From Betaproteobacteria bacterium (GTDB lineage Bacteria; Pseudomonadota; Gammaproteobacteria; Burkholderiales; Burkholderiaceae_C): a DNA stretch of 64,000 nt. The translations under genes were made by a program, and so were the position numbers. Numbering within the stretch: position 1 is the stretch's first letter; every line of letters begins with the position of its first letter. A model generated the notes under the pieces. It did no database searches. It worked only from the letters and a program-made list of their open reading frames with translations, and had not been told where the DNA came from. Positions 25,155 through 35,284 of this stretch are shown one piece after another. The stretch covers positions 1-64,000 of the forward strand of contig CANGHH010000004.1 of NCBI GenBank assembly GCA_947453725.1. The letters are read 5' to 3'.

Positions 25155-25475
25155 TCAGGTCTTCAAGCGTGACCGAGCGGACCCGTAGACCACACCGTCC
25201 TCGCGTTTGTCGACGGCCACAACCGTGACCAGCAGGTGGTCGTCTTCCACGGCATAGACGAGACGAATCCCTTGCTGGCGCAACTTGATCTTGTAGCAGC
25301 CGGCAAGCGGCCCGTGCAGCGCGCCACCGGGAACGTGCGGGCTGTCCAGCCTTTTGGCGAGCAACTTCTTGAGGTTGACCTGGACCGATCCGTCCAGGCT
25401 GCGCCACTCGTCCAATGCCTCGGGCATGAAGCGAAGCTTGTACCTGTGCTTGGCCTTGACCTCAGAGGTCGTCAA
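25155..25475 (-). CDS. RelE/StbE-type mRNA interferase toxin
   Basis: This 106-residue RelE-fold protein begins at a TTG overlapping the antitoxin stop by 14 bases. Its blocks are YKLRFMPEALDEWRSLDG, RLDSPHVPGGALHGPLAGCYKIKLRQQGIRLVYAVEDDHLLVTVVAVDKRE, typical of StbE/RelE toxins that cut mRNA at the ribosome. Arg and Lys residues of the active cleft are present. It forms an intact module with the antitoxin at 25462-25713. Confidence 0.87.
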   Translation of the reverse strand: MTTSEVKAKHRYKLRFMPEALDEWRSLDGSVQVNLKKLLAKRLDSPHVPGGALHGPLAGCYKIKLRQQGIRLVYAVEDDHLLVTVVAVDKREDGVVYGSARSRLKT

Positions 25476-25713
25476 TGTCCACCTCGATGGCCCGTGCCTT
25501 CTGGGCCAGTCGGCTGGCGACCTTGCGATACAGCGCTTGGTCTGCGATTTCGTCGAGCATGGCCTCGAAGAGGCGGGGCTCGACCATGTAGAACGCGGCG
25601 CGGTTGTGGTTGAGCACCGCGACCGGGCGGTTGTTCGCCTCGCGCAGCACGGCGGCCGGGTTCTTCTTGAATTCGGACATGCTCACGGCAATGTCGGCAA
25701 GGATGGCTTCCAT
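25462..25713 (-). CDS. Phd/YefM (StbD-type) antitoxin
   Basis: This 83-residue antitoxin starts at ATG 25713, preceded by GGAG. An upstream TTG at 25737 lies inside the operator-like palindrome and is less likely. MEAILADIAVSMSEFKKNPAAVLREANNRPVAVLNHNRAAFYMV is the Phd/StbD DNA-binding half. The C-terminal part (KARAIEVDIDDL) should neutralise the RelE-type toxin. The pair is flanked by 59-base direct repeats. Confidence 0.87.
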   Translation of the reverse strand: MEAILADIAVSMSEFKKNPAAVLREANNRPVAVLNHNRAAFYMVEPRLFEAMLDEIADQALYRKVASRLAQKARAIEVDIDDL

Positions 25714-25714
25714 G

Positions 25715-25738
25715 TTTGGCTCCGTATTGAGAGCCAAA
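25715..25738 (-). promoter_or_regulatory. Palindromic operator overlapping the antitoxin ribosome site
   Basis: TTTGGCTC (25715-25722) and GAGCCAAA (25731-25738) form a perfect 8-base inverted repeat with an 8-base spacer. On the minus strand the GGAG Shine-Dalgarno of the antitoxin lies in the arm next to its ATG. Binding by the antitoxin-toxin complex would block transcription, and the RNA stem could also mask the ribosome site. Confidence 0.6.
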
Positions 25739-25786
25739 TATAGCTACGCAGCAGCCGACTGTCTATTCAGGCAGCAATCGCACACC

Positions 25787-25845
25787 GTCAGCCTGTGGCC
25801 GCCCAGTCTTCCAACGCCAGGCCGGCAGGAACGAGGCCGAGGGCC
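25787..25845. repeat. 59-base direct repeat, copy 2 (vapC 3' end)
   Basis: This is the second copy of the repeat at 25087-25145, with two mismatches. It is the 3' end of the truncated PIN toxin gene at 25788-26000. Confidence 0.85.
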
Positions 25846-26000
25846 CGGTCGCGCGTCACGAGCACCGCGCCGACGGCCTGGGCATGGGCGGCGATCATCA
25901 GGTCCAGGGGTGCCAGCGTGACGCCTGCGGCTTCGCAGCGGGCGTGCAGGTCACCGTAGGCAGCCGCCACCGGCTGGTCCTGTGGCAACACGGTCACGCG
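25788..26000 (-). pseudogene. Truncated VapC/PIN toxin (C-terminal half)
   Basis: About 70 residues match the C-terminal half of VapC proteins: VTVLPQDQPVAAAYGDLHARCEAAG, LAPLDLMIAAHAQAVGAVLVTRDRALG, EDW. The N-terminal half with the first catalytic Asp (xxDTN) is absent. Upstream sequence changes to the control region of the HTH gene at 26058. The product cannot be an active PIN nuclease. Confidence 0.7.
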
Positions 26001-26057
26001 GATCAAGCTTGCCGGCACACGCGTCAAGGCGAAAATGCAAGCAACAGGAGTCTGGTG

Positions 26058-26423
26058 ATGAAAACACTGAAGGTCGGCATCGCTTCCTACGAAGACATGA
26101 AGGCCCGCACCCTGGCCATTGCGAGAGGGGATTTCAAGCCCAAGACGAGCGACCCGACGGTGTGGTTCGCATCGGCTGAGAGCTTCGCCAAGCTGCTGTC
26201 GAACCACAACCGGGCCTTGTTGGGCGTCATTGCACAGACACAGCCGCAGTCGCTCAGCGCTCTGGCCCATGCGAAGGGGCGCACAGCGGGCAACCTGTCA
26301 CGCACCCTGCGCACCATGGAACGCTACGGGCTCGTTCGCCTGCACAAAGGCGCACGCGGCGTCGTGCGGCCCGAAGTGCCTTACCGCGCGGTCCAATTGG
26401 CGATCAGCCTGGCCCATGGCTAA
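26058..26423 (+). CDS. HTH transcriptional regulator (HVO_A0114-like, MarR fold)
   Basis: This 121-residue winged-helix protein has an AGGAG ribosome site 7 bases before the ATG. Blocks are LKVGIASYEDMKARTLAIARGDFKP, VWFASAESFAKLLSNHNRALLGVIAQ and the recognition helix region AGNLSRTLRTMERYGLVRLHKG. Such proteins often act as antitoxin/repressor of small modules. No cognate toxin is evident next to it. It overlaps the small frame at 26416 by eight bases. Confidence 0.75.
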   Translation: MKTLKVGIASYEDMKARTLAIARGDFKPKTSDPTVWFASAESFAKLLSNHNRALLGVIAQTQPQSLSALAHAKGRTAGNLSRTLRTMERYGLVRLHKGARGVVRPEVPYRAVQLAISLAHG

Positions 26424-26661
26424 GGTCAAGTTGGCGGTGCGCTTGAGCGAGGCCGATGGAGCGGTGACCATCAAGCCCAGGCGTGCCAGCGTGACGCCAG
26501 CGGCCTCGCAACGGGCGCTGAACGCAGTCGACGGCAGCCTGTCCATCCGGCCAGCGCAATCGAATCGCCAGGCATTTGCGCTCGAGCTGACAGCGGCCCG
26601 CAGTGGCATGCCCCTGAGCGAGCCGGTGATGGAGGCGTTGCGCGGCGGGGCGCGGTATTGA
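26416..26661 (+). CDS. Small chimeric frame ahead of the PIN toxin (possible antitoxin)
   Basis: This 81-residue frame starts inside the end of the HTH gene and stops at 26659-26661, overlapping the PIN gene. The C-terminal part (RQAFALELTAARSGMPLSEPVMEALRGG) looks like the toxin-binding end of a small antitoxin. The middle (about residues 16-37) is antisense to a VapC fragment at 26463-26525. It may be a fusion product made by rearrangement. Function is not established. Confidence 0.4.
   Translation: MAKVKLAVRLSEADGAVTIKPRRASVTPAASQRALNAVDGSLSIRPAQSNRQAFALELTAARSGMPLSEPVMEALRGGARY
26463..26525 (-). pseudogene. Third vapC fragment
   Basis: On the minus strand this stretch encodes ARCEAAGVTLARLGLM, near-identical to ARCEAAGVTLAPLDLM in the truncated vapC at 25788-26000. 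The DNA also matches (GTGCCAGCGTGACGCC in both). It is inserted antisense within the small frame at 26416-26661. Confidence 0.6.
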
Positions 26662-27097
26662 CAGGGTCTATGTCGACACGAGCGTGCTCGTGCCCTTGTT
26701 CCTGAACGAGCCGCACAGCGTGGCGCTTGCAAGCTGGTACGCGGGCGAAAAAAGCGAACTCGTTGCCGCGGCTTGGTGCGTGACGGAGTTCGCCAGCGCG
26801 CTCGGCATCAAGCAGCGCACCGGCGCCATCGACGCGCAGCAGGCCCAGGGCGCTTGGACGCGCTTCGAGCGCATGGTGGCTGCCGACCTCCGGCTGCTGC
26901 CGGTAGAGCCCGCGCACTTTCATCGGGCGGCCGAACTGGTGCTGGACGCGGCGAGCGCCTTGCGCGCTGGTGACGCCTTGCACCTGGCGTGTGCCGAGGC
27001 TGGGGGTGCCAAGCACATGGCAACCCTGGATGACGTCTTGAGCCGCAACGCACAGCGCCTGAAGATCCAGCCGGTGGTGCTGCGCAGCGTGCCCTGA
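26657..27097 (+). CDS. PIN-domain toxin (VapC-like) with no canonical start codon
   Basis: The frame reads VYVDTSVLVPLF...AAWCVTEFASAL...ALRAGDALHLACA...MATLDDVL, so all four acidic sites of a PIN ribonuclease are present. The first catalytic Asp lies upstream of the first GTG (26684), and no ATG, GTG or TTG exists between the in-frame stop at 26627 and that point. An ATT at 26657 overlaps the preceding stop (ATTGA), exactly where a coupled start would sit. Either ATT is used or the start was mutated. Confidence 0.7.
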   Translation: MDRVYVDTSVLVPLFLNEPHSVALASWYAGEKSELVAAAWCVTEFASALGIKQRTGAIDAQQAQGAWTRFERMVAADLRLLPVEPAHFHRAAELVLDAASALRAGDALHLACAEAGGAKHMATLDDVLSRNAQRLKIQPVVLRSVP

Positions 27098-27272
27098 TGG
27101 CGATGATGGGCCCGCCCGCTGGGCGAGGTGCTGGTCTCGGCAGCATGGGTCCGTCCAGCGTGTCGAAGCGAAGTTGCCCCGCCAATTCACTTTTTACGGG
27201 GTAATTCCTGGCTGGTACTGGCTGCGCCGCGCCCCCGGCCCGTGGCGGTGGCGGGCCAGGCCGCCCCAGCCG

Positions 27273-27686
27273 CTACGCCTTGAACGGGTTGAGCAGCGGC
27301 ACACCGAAAGCCTTGAAGTCGGCCACGTTGCGGGTCACGACCGTCAGGCCATGGATCTTGGCTGTCGCGGCGATCATCGCGTCCTCGTACACGGTCTCGG
27401 ATTGCCGGTGCATCAGACGGGCGCTAGCCCTGAAGGCCAGCGCGTCCATCGGCAGCACGTTGTAGGTGGCCGCCACCTGTTCCAGCCAGGTTTCGAGTTC
27501 CAGCGCCTTCGCAGGGTCCTGCTCGCGGGTCAGCTCGATGCCGGCCTGAATCTCGCCGATGGTCACCGCAGCCAGGTACATCTGCTGGTCTTCGAGGCCA
27601 GCCAACCAGGCCAGCACCGCACCGTGCGGTTTGGGCTTGCGCAGCTCAGAAACCACATTCGTGTCCAGCAGGTACATGACGGTCAC
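27273..27686 (-). CDS. VapC/FitB-type PIN-domain toxin
   Basis: This 137-residue PIN protein has MYLLDTNVVSELRKPKPHGAVLAWL (first Asp), VTIGEIQAGIEL, the third acidic block TVYEDAMIAATAKIHGLTVVTRN, and DF near the end. It is the intact toxin of a pair with the antitoxin at 27683-27940, whose stop it overlaps (ATGA). A second ATG three codons later is also possible. Expected activity is RNA cleavage. Confidence 0.87.
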   Translation of the reverse strand: MTVMYLLDTNVVSELRKPKPHGAVLAWLAGLEDQQMYLAAVTIGEIQAGIELTREQDPAKALELETWLEQVAATYNVLPMDALAFRASARLMHRQSETVYEDAMIAATAKIHGLTVVTRNVADFKAFGVPLLNPFKA

Positions 27687-27940
27687 CGCAGGGCTGGCGT
27701 CACGCGTCGGCGGGCCTGACCCCGGAGGGGCAGCCGCAGTTCTGCGCGCCCCTCATCGGCCAGCAAGAGCTGCTTCAACGAGGGCCGTGCCGCTGCCTGC
27801 AGCCGCCGCCACTCGTCCACGGGCACCAGCACCGCAGCCTCGGCCCCCCGCTTGGTGACCATCTGCGGGCCTTCTGCCAGGCAGGTCTCCAGGAATTCGC
27901 TGAAGCGCGCCTTGGCGTCTTGTATCGGCCATGTCTGCAT
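27683..27940 (-). CDS. Phd/YefM-family antitoxin
   Basis: This 85-residue antitoxin reads WPIQDAKARFSEFLETCLAEGPQMVTKRGAEAAVLVPVDEWRRL, the canonical Phd/YefM fold, followed by a basic C-terminal tail. It precedes and overlaps the PIN toxin gene, a typical translationally coupled module. Its upstream region borders the CapD-like gene's 3' side. Confidence 0.87.
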   Translation of the reverse strand: MQTWPIQDAKARFSEFLETCLAEGPQMVTKRGAEAAVLVPVDEWRRLQAAARPSLKQLLLADEGRAELRLPLRGQARRRVTPALR

Positions 27941-28025
27941 CGAGGACTCCGAAATGACCAGTCGGCTAACCAGTTTAGCGGACCGTCACGGAGGCGCCAG
28001 ACGCCTGAGCCGCGGGGCGCGTGGT

Positions 28026-29932
<1,907 letters not shown>

Positions 29933-29936
<4 letters not shown>

Positions 29937-31108
29937 CGCAGGTCGCGCCAGCTCAGCACCTGGTGATCGGCGCGCACATGGCTGCTGTCGCCGCCGTAGA
30001 CCAGCAGCGGGTCGGCGGCTTGCGCGCCCGCCAGCACGCGCCAGCGGCGCGCGGGATTGAGCCAGTCCGCGGCATAGGTGGTACCCGACTTGCACTCGAC
30101 ACCGTGCAGCCGGCCCTCGTGTTCGAACACCAGATCGACCTCCAGGCCATGATTGTCGCGCCAGAAATGCAGGTCGGGCGGCAAGCCGCGGTTGTAGCGG
30201 TGCTTGAGCGTTTCGGCCACCACCCAGGTCTCGAAGACCGCGCCTCGCGCGGCATGCACCTGCAGTTCGCGCGCGCTGGCGATGCGCAGCAACTGGCACA
30301 GCAAGCCGGTGTCCAGCAGGTACAGCTTGGGCGCCTTGACCAGCCGCTTGCCGAAGTTGCGGTGGTGGGGCGGCAGCAGCGTGACGATGTGGCTGGCCTG
30401 CAGCACCGTCAACCACTGACGCGCGGTGGGCTGGCTGATGCCGCAATCCGAAGCCAGGCTGTTGAGGTTGAGCAACTGCGCGCTGCGCGCCGCGCACATG
30501 GCCAGGAAGCGCTGGAAGGTGGCCAGGTTGCCGACGTTCAGCAGTTGCCGCACGTCGCGCTCGACATAGGTGACCAGGTAGGCGGCCAGCCACTGCGCGG
30601 CGTCCACGTCGCGGTGGCTGGCGTGCAAAGCGGGGTAGCTGCCCTGCCACAGCGTGTCTTCGAGCGTGCGCTGGGGCTTGTGCGCGGCCAATTCCGATTG
30701 CGACAGCGGCAACAAGGTGAGCATGCCGACGCGGCCGGCCAGGGACTGGCCGATGCCGTTCATCAAGCCAAACTGCTGCGAACCGGTCAGCACGAAGCGG
30801 CCCATGCGGGGCGAAGCATCGGCGATGCCCAGCAGGTAGCTCAAGAGCGCCGGGGCGCGCTGCACTTCGTCGAGGATGGCGCCATCCTCGAATCGCGCCA
30901 GGAAGCGGCGCGGATCGGCCAGCGCCAGTTCCCGCGTGTCGAGGTCTTCGAGGTTGATGTGCGGCAGCTTGGGGAAGGCCGAACGTGCCAGCGTGGTCTT
31001 GCCCGACTGCCGCGGTCCGGTCACCGCCAGGATCGGAAAGCCCCGCGCCATGCGCTGCAACGTGGGCACGGCGTCGCGGGTGATCAGATCGGGCGGAACG
31101 TAAGACAC
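29933..31108 (-). CDS. AAA ATPase with DUF4143 domain
   Basis: This 391-residue AAA_14/DUF4143 protein starts at GTG 31108 (SYVPPDLITRDA). Walker A is VTGPRQSGKTTLARSAF, Walker B region AILDEVQRAPALLSYL, sensor VLTGSQQFGLM. The C-terminal DUF4143 part (VFETWVVAETLKHRYNRG, FWRDNHGLEVDLVFEHEG, GVECKSG) has the nuclease-like D-E-K pattern. The role of the family is unclear; it is common in mobile or defence-type contexts. It sits inside the polysaccharide operon with its own AT-rich control region and overlaps the CapD gene by four bases. Confidence 0.85.
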
Positions 31109-31113
31109 GGCTG

Positions 31114-31139
31114 TTTCAAAGTTGGATTTTGAAATTGTA
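31114..31139 (-). promoter_or_regulatory. Promoter/operator of the AAA-DUF4143 gene
   Basis: TTTCAAA (31114-31120) and TTTGAAA (31128-31134) form a perfect 7-base inverted repeat with a 7-base spacer. On the minus strand TACAAT (31139-31134) directly precedes it and resembles a -10 box. The AT-rich patch contrasts with the GC-rich operon around it. Confidence 0.5.
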
Positions 31140-31170
31140 CAGTTCGTGTGCGCAGGCCTTGTTGCAGGCC

Positions 31171-31761
31171 TCACCGAGACAGCAAGCGCCGCACGGTACG
31201 CAGCAACACGCCCAGATCGGTCCACAACGAGGCCTGCTGGGCGTAGTCCGCTGCGCCTTGCAATTTGATGGGCAGGATGCGCTCGATGTATTCGCGCTCG
31301 GGGTCGGCAGCGGCGGCCAGCAGGCTGGCTTCGTCCAGGAAGTCCAGCGACGAGGGGTCGGTGATGCCGGGCCGCACGGCCAGAACCAGCGCGCGCAAGG
31401 CCGGCGGGTAATGCGCCACGTAGCGCGGCACCTCGGGGCGCGGGCCGACCAGGCTCATCGTGCCTTGCAGCACGTCGATCAGCTGCGGCAGTTCGTCCAG
31501 CCGCTTGCCCCGCAGCCAGGCGCCGGCGCGGGTGATGCGCGGGTCCACGCCGACGGTCAGTTGCAGGCCGGCGGCGCCGGTGCGCATGCTGCGGAACTTG
31601 TGGATGCGAAAGGGCGCGCCGTGGCGGCCGACGCGCTCTTGGCGGAAGAAGACCGGACCCGGGCTGTCGAGCTTGATCCACAGCGCGATGGCCAGCAGCA
31701 ACGGAGACAGCAGCAGCAGGCCCAGGCCCGCCGCAAAGAGGTCGAACAGGCGCTTGGTCAA
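31171..31761 (-). CDS. Initiating sugar transferase (polyprenyl-phosphate phosphoglycosyl transferase)
   Basis: This 196-residue PglC/WcaJ-type monotopic transferase has one N-terminal reentrant helix (LFDLFAAGLGLLLLSPLLLAIALWIKLDSPGPVFFRQ), the KFRSM block, the catalytic Asp-Glu in RLDELPQL, and MSLVGPRPEVP. It moves a sugar-1-phosphate to undecaprenyl phosphate, the first step of repeat-unit assembly. It is short, lacking the N-terminal four-helix domain of WcaJ. It overlaps the Uma2 gene by four bases. Confidence 0.9.
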   Translation of the reverse strand: MTKRLFDLFAAGLGLLLLSPLLLAIALWIKLDSPGPVFFRQERVGRHGAPFRIHKFRSMRTGAAGLQLTVGVDPRITRAGAWLRGKRLDELPQLIDVLQGTMSLVGPRPEVPRYVAHYPPALRALVLAVRPGITDPSSLDFLDEASLLAAAADPEREYIERILPIKLQGAADYAQQASLWTDLGVLLRTVRRLLSR

Positions 31762-32339
31762 GCTGGGGGCTGGCTTTCAGCAGGCGCGTCTATGCCGTCG
31801 AAGACATCCACCAGGGCCACGCGGCAACCCACGCTGGCCGCTTCCAGGGTTTCGGACTCGCTCATGTCGTCCAGCACCCAGCGGTCATCAGCACCCCGGC
31901 GGAAGGCTTCGACGCGGCGGGTCTCAGGGTCCACCAGGATGTATTCCTGCAACGCGGGGATGCGCCGGTAGAGCGCGAACTTGTGGCTGCGGTCATAGGC
32001 CTGCGTGGAGGGCGACAGCACCTCGACCACCAGCGTGGGCGCGCGGAAGATCATGTCGGTGGCCAGGTCGGCCTTGTCGCAGGTGACGAAGACGTCGGGG
32101 TAGAGCACCGTGTCTTCGCCGATCTGCAGCTTCATCCCTTCGTGGAAAGCCCTGCAAGGTGTTCCAGCCAGTTGATTACCCAAATGCCGGGCGATATTGG
32201 CGACAACACACCCGTGGGCCCGCCGGGCACCGACCATCGCAAAGACCTCACCTTGGTGGAATTCGTGCTTTTCAGGCTGCTCGTTTTCCCACGCCAGATA
32301 GGCTTCCAGCGTCAGCTTGGGCTGTGTCAATGCGTTCAT
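31758..32339 (-). CDS. Uma2-family (DUF820) putative nuclease
   Basis: This 193-residue protein has the family start LTLEAYLAWENEQPEKHEFHQGEVFAMVGA and PD-(D/E)xK-like core YPDVFVTCDK...APTLVVEVLSPSTQAYDRSHKFALYRRIPALQEYILVDP. The family looks like a restriction-type nuclease but its role is unknown. It lies between the aminotransferase and sugar transferase genes, an odd place, and is translationally coupled to the latter. Confidence 0.85.
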   Translation of the reverse strand: MNALTQPKLTLEAYLAWENEQPEKHEFHQGEVFAMVGARRAHGCVVANIARHLGNQLAGTPCRAFHEGMKLQIGEDTVLYPDVFVTCDKADLATDMIFRAPTLVVEVLSPSTQAYDRSHKFALYRRIPALQEYILVDPETRRVEAFRRGADDRWVLDDMSESETLEAASVGCRVALVDVFDGIDAPAESQPPA

Positions 32340-32358
32340 GGTGGCGGGCCTCCGGGCC

Positions 32359-33537
32359 TCATCCTAGCGCCGCGCGCACCGCCTGGGCCACGCGCTGCAC
32401 GTCGTCCAGCGTCATGCGCGTGTACAGCGGCAGGCTCAGCATGCGCTCGAAGGCGTGCTGGCTGTGCGGGAACTGTTCAGGCTTCAGGTCGTAGCGGTCG
32501 CGCCAGTAGGGGTGCAGGTGCAGCGGGATGTAGTGCACGCTGCAGCCGATGCCGTCGGCGTACAGGCGCTCGATGAAGGCGTTGCGCTCGACCTTCGCAC
32601 CGTCGGCCAGGCGGATCACGTACAGGTGCCAGGCGTGCTGGTCGCCGGCCGGCGGGCGCGGCGGCAGCACGATGGGCAGGCCGGCCAGCGCTTCGTCGTA
32701 GGCGGCGGCCAGCTGTTCGCGCTTCAGTTGGAAGGCGTCCAGCCGCTTCAACTGGTGGATGCCCAGCGCCGCGGCGATGTCGGTCAGGTTGTACTTGTAG
32801 CCCGGCGCCACGATCTCGTAGGCCCAACTCGGCACGGTGGACGTGTAGCGGTCGAAGGCGTCGCGGCTCATGCCGTGCAGGCGCATGACCTTGGCCCGTT
32901 TCGCCAGTTCGGCGTCGCGCGTCACCAGCATGCCGCCCTCGCCCGTCGTCATGGTCTTGTTGGCGTAGAAACTGAACACCGTGGCGTCGCTGGCCAGCAG
33001 GCCGATGCGCTGGCCGGCGCTGGTCGTCGGCAGCGCGTGCGCCGCGTCCTCGATGACTTTGAGGCCATGGCGCTGCGCGATGGCCAGCAGCGCGGGCATG
33101 TCGGCGGCCAGCCCGGCGTAGTGGACCGGGATGATGGCCTTGGTCCGCGGCGTGATGGCGGCTTCGACGGCGGCGGGGGCGATGTTCAGCGTGGCCGGGT
33201 CGATATCGACCAGCCTGACGTCGGCGCCCAGGTAGCGCACGACCTCGGCGGTGGCGGTGAAGGTGTGGGTGGTGGTGATGACCTCGTCGCCCGGGCCGAC
33301 GCCCACCGCTTCCAGCGCCAGGTGCAGGCCGGCGGTGGCCGAGTTGACGGCGATGCAGTGCAAGGTCTCGTCGCTGCTCAGGTAGGCCGCGAAGTCGCGC
33401 TCGAAACGCTGCGTCTTCGGGCCGGTGGTGACCCAGCCGCTGCGCAGCGCGTCAACGACTTCGGCGATCTCTTCTTCGCCGATCTCCGGCAGCGCGAAGG
33501 GCATGAAAGGCAGCTTGGGCGGGGTGGGTGTGTTCAT
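32359..33537 (-). CDS. DegT/DnrJ/EryC1/StrS aminotransferase (PLP-dependent)
   Basis: This 392-residue enzyme transfers an amino group to a keto-sugar nucleotide, fitting the CapD-like dehydratase of the same operon. Blocks are [69 protein letters not shown], and the PLP-lysine region [19 protein letters not shown]. The ATG at 33537 overlaps the methyltransferase stop by four bases. A PLP Lys and adjacent Thr are visible. Confidence 0.92.
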   Translation of the reverse strand: MNTPTPPKLPFMPFALPEIGEEEIAEVVDALRSGWVTTGPKTQRFERDFAAYLSSDETLHCIAVNSATAGLHLALEAVGVGPGDEVITTTHTFTATAEVVRYLGADVRLVDIDPATLNIAPAAVEAAITPRTKAIIPVHYAGLAADMPALLAIAQRHGLKVIEDAAHALPTTSAGQRIGLLASDATVFSFYANKTMTTGEGGMLVTRDAELAKRAKVMRLHGMSRDAFDRYTSTVPSWAYEIVAPGYKYNLTDIAAALGIHQLKRLDAFQLKREQLAAAYDEALAGLPIVLPPRPPAGDQHAWHLYVIRLADGAKVERNAFIERLYADGIGCSVHYIPLHLHPYWRDRYDLKPEQFPHSQHAFERMLSLPLYTRMTLDDVQRVAQAVRAALG

Positions 33538-34241
33538 GCGGGTTTGGCGATCCAGGCCAGACGGTGCGTGCGCAGCAGCGGCAAGGTGTTGAGAAGGTTG
33601 CAGGCTTGCGGATGCAGCCGCGCCACGCGGCGGGCGATGGGCGGCGCCAGCGTGATGCGCCGGGCGTCGATGCGGGCTTGCGGGAACAGCGCCCGCACGC
33701 GGGCCAGCGGCACGCCGCGCACGTCGGGGTTGCGCGGGTTGTCGACGGTGAAGTCGTACCAGACGACGGCGCCACCGGGCCGCAGCCACTGCCACAGGCG
33801 GTCGGCCAGCCGGGCCTGGAAGGCGTCGTCGAGGATCGAGCTGAACACCGTGTACTGCAGCACGAGGTCGAAGCTGGCGTCGGGCAGCGGCATCTGCAGC
33901 GCGTCGCCTTCGTGGACGGCCACGCTGGCCGGCAGGCGCAGGCGGGCGGCGGCGGCGCGCTCGGGCAGCAATTCGTTGCCGAACAGCCGCGCCGGGTCGC
34001 AGCCCAGCCGGATCAGCTCCAGCAGGTTGTCGCCGCCGCCGCAGCCCACCTCCAGCACGTCCAGCTCGGCCAGCGGGCGTTGCAGGTGGCGCGCCAGCAG
34101 CGCGGCCAGCGCGCGCTCACGCTCCTGGCGCGCGTGCAGCACCTCGGGGCGCAGCGGGTTGTAGCGGTCGCCGACATGGCGCCGGGCGTAGCGCTCGGCG
34201 ATGGCCTGCGGCTCGTCGGGGGTCGGCTGGACGGGCGGCAT
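33534..34241 (-). CDS. Class I SAM-dependent methyltransferase
   Basis: This 235-residue protein has motif [22 protein letters not shown] (residues 60-80) and the acid-rich [20 protein letters not shown], then [24 protein letters not shown]. The substrate is presumably a sugar of the repeat unit. I chose ATG 34241. The gene lies six bases after the GT2 stop and overlaps the aminotransferase start. Confidence 0.83.
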   Translation of the reverse strand: MPPVQPTPDEPQAIAERYARRHVGDRYNPLRPEVLHARQERERALAALLARHLQRPLAELDVLEVGCGGGDNLLELIRLGCDPARLFGNELLPERAAAARLRLPASVAVHEGDALQMPLPDASFDLVLQYTVFSSILDDAFQARLADRLWQWLRPGGAVVWYDFTVDNPRNPDVRGVPLARVRALFPQARIDARRITLAPPIARRVARLHPQACNLLNTLPLLRTHRLAWIAKPA

Positions 34242-34246
34242 GTCGG

Positions 34247-35284
34247 TCAGCGCGTCAGGCGGGTGGCCGAATCGCGCGCGCCGCGCTTCAGCCAGACGAA
34301 ATCGATCAGCCCGCGGCCGAAGCCGATGCCGTAGCCGATGTGCATGCAGCCGCAGGCCCAGACCACGCCCAGCATCTGCTGCAGCGACCCTTCGGCCACG
34401 GCCACTGCGTTGACCGCGCCGGCCGCGGCGTACAGGCCAAGGACCGCCGCCAGCGCCCACCAGGCGGGCGTCCACAGCAGCCCGGCGACCGCCAGCAGCG
34501 CCAGCACCGCGACGAAGGCGAAAGGCACCAGGTGGCGCGGCGCGGCCGGCAGGCGGTGCTTGCGGATCACCGGCACCTTCCAGTAGCCGTACTGGTGGAA
34601 CTGGCGGAACAGCGCGATGAAGGAAGCCCGCGGCGCATAGCGCGAATGGATGGCCGCGCTCTGCCAGACGCGGCCGCCGCCGCGCGTGATGCGCAGCGCC
34701 AGTTCGTCGTCCTGGTTGCGCACCAGGGCTTCGTCGAAACCGCCGATGGCGAGCAGTTGCTCGCGCGGCCAGGCGCCGAGGTAGACGGTGTCGACCTCGC
34801 CGTTGAAGTCGGTTCGCCGCGACGCCGCGCCGCCCGAGCCGAAGCGGCTCTCGAAGGCCGCCGCGATCGCCGCCTGCGGCCAGCCCCGCCCCACCGGCAC
34901 CCAGGGGCCGCCGACGCAGGCCGCGCCGCTGTCGCGCAGCGCAACCAGGCATTGCGCGGCGTAGTCGGGGGCGTAGGTGGTGTGCACGTCCATGCGCACG
35001 ATGGTGCCACCAAGCGCTGCCGCGATGGCCGCGTTCAGCGCCGCCGAGGTGATGCGCGCCGGGTTGTCGATGACGCGCAGCCGCGCGTCGCCGGCGGCGC
35101 GCTCGGCCAGCCGTTCGCGGGTGCCGTCGTCGCTGCGGCCGTCGGCCACCAGCACCTCGAGCGTCACGCCGTCTGGCAGCTGCTGGCCCAGCGCCGAATC
35201 GAGGAAATCGTCGATGAAAGCCGCCTCGTTGCGGCAGGGCACGACGATGCTGATGACGCTGTCCATCGCCGCCATAGCCGTCAT
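34247..35284 (-). CDS. GT2-family glycosyltransferase with C-terminal membrane helices (ExoA-like)
   Basis: This 345-residue protein has the GT-A start VISIVVPCRNEAAFIDDFLDSALGQQL, VLVADGRSDDGTRERL, the metal motif region IVRMDVHTTYAPDY, and the acceptor block AWPREQLLAIGGFDEALVRNQDDELALRI. Two or three hydrophobic helices follow (VPFAFVAVLALLAVAGLLW, LAAVLGLYAAAGAVNAVAV). The layout suits ExoA-like succinoglycan-type transferases. ATG 35284 overlaps the previous stop. Confidence 0.87.
   Translation of the reverse strand: MTAMAAMDSVISIVVPCRNEAAFIDDFLDSALGQQLPDGVTLEVLVADGRSDDGTRERLAERAAGDARLRVIDNPARITSAALNAAIAAALGGTIVRMDVHTTYAPDYAAQCLVALRDSGAACVGGPWVPVGRGWPQAAIAAAFESRFGSGGAASRRTDFNGEVDTVYLGAWPREQLLAIGGFDEALVRNQDDELALRITRGGGRVWQSAAIHSRYAPRASFIALFRQFHQYGYWKVPVIRKHRLPAAPRHLVPFAFVAVLALLAVAGLLWTPAWWALAAVLGLYAAAGAVNAVAVAEGSLQQMLGVVWACGCMHIGYGIGFGRGLIDFVWLKRGARDSATRLTR

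Noticed and set aside
25713-25737. TTG at 25737 as start of the Phd-type antitoxin
   Set aside because: It would lie in the operator palindrome; ATG 25713 has a good ribosome site and the family N-terminus.
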